From SFTH01 sp963643985 (GTDB lineage Bacteria; Bacillota; Clostridia; Christensenellales; Aristaeellaceae), in assembly GCA_963643985.1 (NCBI GenBank), contig CAVINP010000021.1, forward strand, positions 1 through 23,907: DNA of 23,907 nucleotides. Reading direction: 5' to 3'. The translations under genes were made by a program, and so were the position numbers. The notes under the pieces were generated by a model. The model was not told the DNA's origin. It worked only from the letters and a program-made list of their open reading frames with translations, and ran no database searches. Below, one piece after another: positions 23,039 through 23,907 of this stretch; position 1 is the stretch's first letter; each line of letters starts with the position of its first letter.

Positions 23039-23907
23039 AGACGCTGAAGGAATATGCGGATATTGTCAACCAAAGATTGGAGACCATACTGCCGAACCTG
23101 CCCGAAGGCAGCTTTGCCGAGGGCGAAATGCCCGAACTGCTCGCGCGTTCCATGAAGTACTCCCTTCTGGCAGGCGGCAAGCGGCTGCGTCCATCGATGA
23201 TGCTGGCTGCGATCGATCTGCTGGGCGGGGACATCATGCGCTGGCTGGACTTTGCCTGCGCCATCGAGATGATCCACAGCTATTCGCTGATTCACGACGA
23301 TCTGCCGGGCATGGATGACGATACCCTGCGGCGCGGCCGTCCGACCAACCATGTCGTATTCGGCGTCGGCCAGGCGATACTTGCGGGTGACGGACTGTTG
23401 AACTGTGCCTTTGAAGTCATGCTGCGCACGGCACTGGCCGCTCCCTGCGACGCGCAAAACGCCATGTGGGCCATCTATGAAGTGGCGACAGGCTGCGGCG
23501 TGTCCGGCATGATCGCAGGTCAGGTTATGGATCTTTACTGCGAACGGAACAGGTCCGCTTCTGAAGCTGCGCTCAGCTATATCCAGCGCGACAAGACCGC
23601 GTGTATGTTTATCTATCCCCTGCGTGCCGCAGGCCGTCTCTGCGGGGCAGATGAACATATTATCGATGCACTCGATGCCTACGGCGAGGCCTTCGGCCGA
23701 GCTTTCCAGACGGTGGATGACCTGCTGGACGTTGTCGGTGATACAGCACAAATGGGCAAGACGCTGGGCAAGGATGCCGAGCAGGGCAAGTTGACCATGG
23801 TGTCCATGCACGGTCTGGACGGTGCGCGCGAGGCCGCGGCTCTGCAGACACAGAAAGCCCTCGATGCGCTCTCGATTTTCGACGCTCGTGCAGACTTTTT
23901 CCGCGAT
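23035..23907 (+). CDS. ispA: Polyprenyl (farnesyl/geranylgeranyl) diphosphate synthase, 3' end outside window
   Basis: The frame opens with GTG at 23035, which overlaps the xseB stop as GTGA, with GGAGG (23023-23027) 7 bases upstream; it remains open to the window end. 291 codons are visible against a usual length near 295, so only the last few residues are missing. Motifs are LLAGGKRLRP (44-53), the first aspartate-rich motif HSYSLIHDDLPGMDDD (81-96) with the two-residue spacing typical of bacterial farnesyl synthases, RRGRPTNH (99-106), a substrate-binding DKTA segment (186-189) and the second motif FQTVDDLLDVVGD (224-236) followed by GKTLGKDAEQGK. It condenses dimethylallyl and isopentenyl diphosphate. 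Product length (C15 or C20) is inferred as C15 from the motif and gene order, since such enzymes feed UppS. Confidence 0.94.
   Translation, partial: MKTLKEYADIVNQRLETILPNLPEGSFAEGEMPELLARSMKYSLLAGGKRLRPSMMLAAIDLLGGDIMRWLDFACAIEMIHSYSLIHDDLPGMDDDTLRRGRPTNHVVFGVGQAILAGDGLLNCAFEVMLRTALAAPCDAQNAMWAIYEVATGCGVSGMIAGQVMDLYCERNRSASEAALSYIQRDKTACMFIYPLRAAGRLCGADEHIIDALDAYGEAFGRAFQTVDDLLDVVGDTAQMGKTLGKDAEQGKLTMVSMHGLDGAREAAALQTQKALDALSIFDARADFFRD

Noticed and set aside
22918..23811. 297-codon minus-strand frame opposite ispA
   Set aside because: The plus strand carries all conserved prenyl synthase motifs with a coupled GTG start, so this frame is a shadow.

Overview
The window looks like chromosome from a Bacillota (Firmicutes) bacterium, most likely a fairly GC-rich anaerobic member of the Clostridia. 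The evidence is a PolC-type DNA polymerase III, an Asp23/AmaP pair, the DXP isoprenoid pathway (Dxr, IspG), the Clostridia-style orders frr-uppS-cdsA-dxr-rseP-ispG-polC and asp23-amaP-nusB-xseA-xseB-ispA, and AGGAGG-type ribosome binding sites. The taxonomic call is inference from gene content. I see no rRNA, tRNA, CRISPR array, insertion sequence, integrase or phage gene.

Layout. (1) 1-320, plus strand: the 3' end of a YebC-family gene, closed by a bidirectional terminator at about 331-370. (2) 370-15022, minus strand: a compact run of eleven genes read from right to left: frr, uppS, cdsA, dxr, rseP, ispG, polC, a beta-lactamase-fold hydrolase, comEC, holA and a small exported protein of unknown function. 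Most neighbours overlap or lie within about 50 bases; only frr-uppS has a longer gap (about 120 bases). A good sigma-A-type promoter (TTGCCA, 17 bases, TACAAT) stands before frr. The cluster combines ribosome recycling, polyprenyl and phospholipid precursor synthesis, isoprenoid supply, regulated membrane proteolysis, chromosome replication and DNA uptake. (3) 15164-18598, plus strand: a self-contained three-gene cassette with its own promoter and terminator. It encodes a 518-residue protein with hydrophobic stretches and a His/Asp/Gly-rich core, a TerB-like protein, and a protein with a long glycine/alanine-rich hydrophobic core. None has a firmly known function. It sits where other Clostridia usually have pyrH/tsf next to frr, and is the best candidate here for an undescribed system. 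(4) 18609-19610, minus strand: a single PfkB-family sugar kinase with its own promoter and a perfect inverted repeat over the -10 region. (5) 19858-23907, plus strand: asp23, amaP, nusB, xseA, xseB and ispA (cut by the window end), behind a near-consensus promoter.

How they work together. UppS and CdsA use isoprenoid and phosphatidate precursors to make the cell-wall lipid carrier and phospholipids. Dxr and IspG, with IspA at the other end of the window, supply the isoprenoids. PolC and HolA belong to the replicase. XseA and XseB form exonuclease VII. Asp23 and AmaP form a membrane-anchored envelope-stress complex. The cassette proteins appear membrane-linked and are plausibly a stress or defence module, but that is inference from domain type and organisation only.
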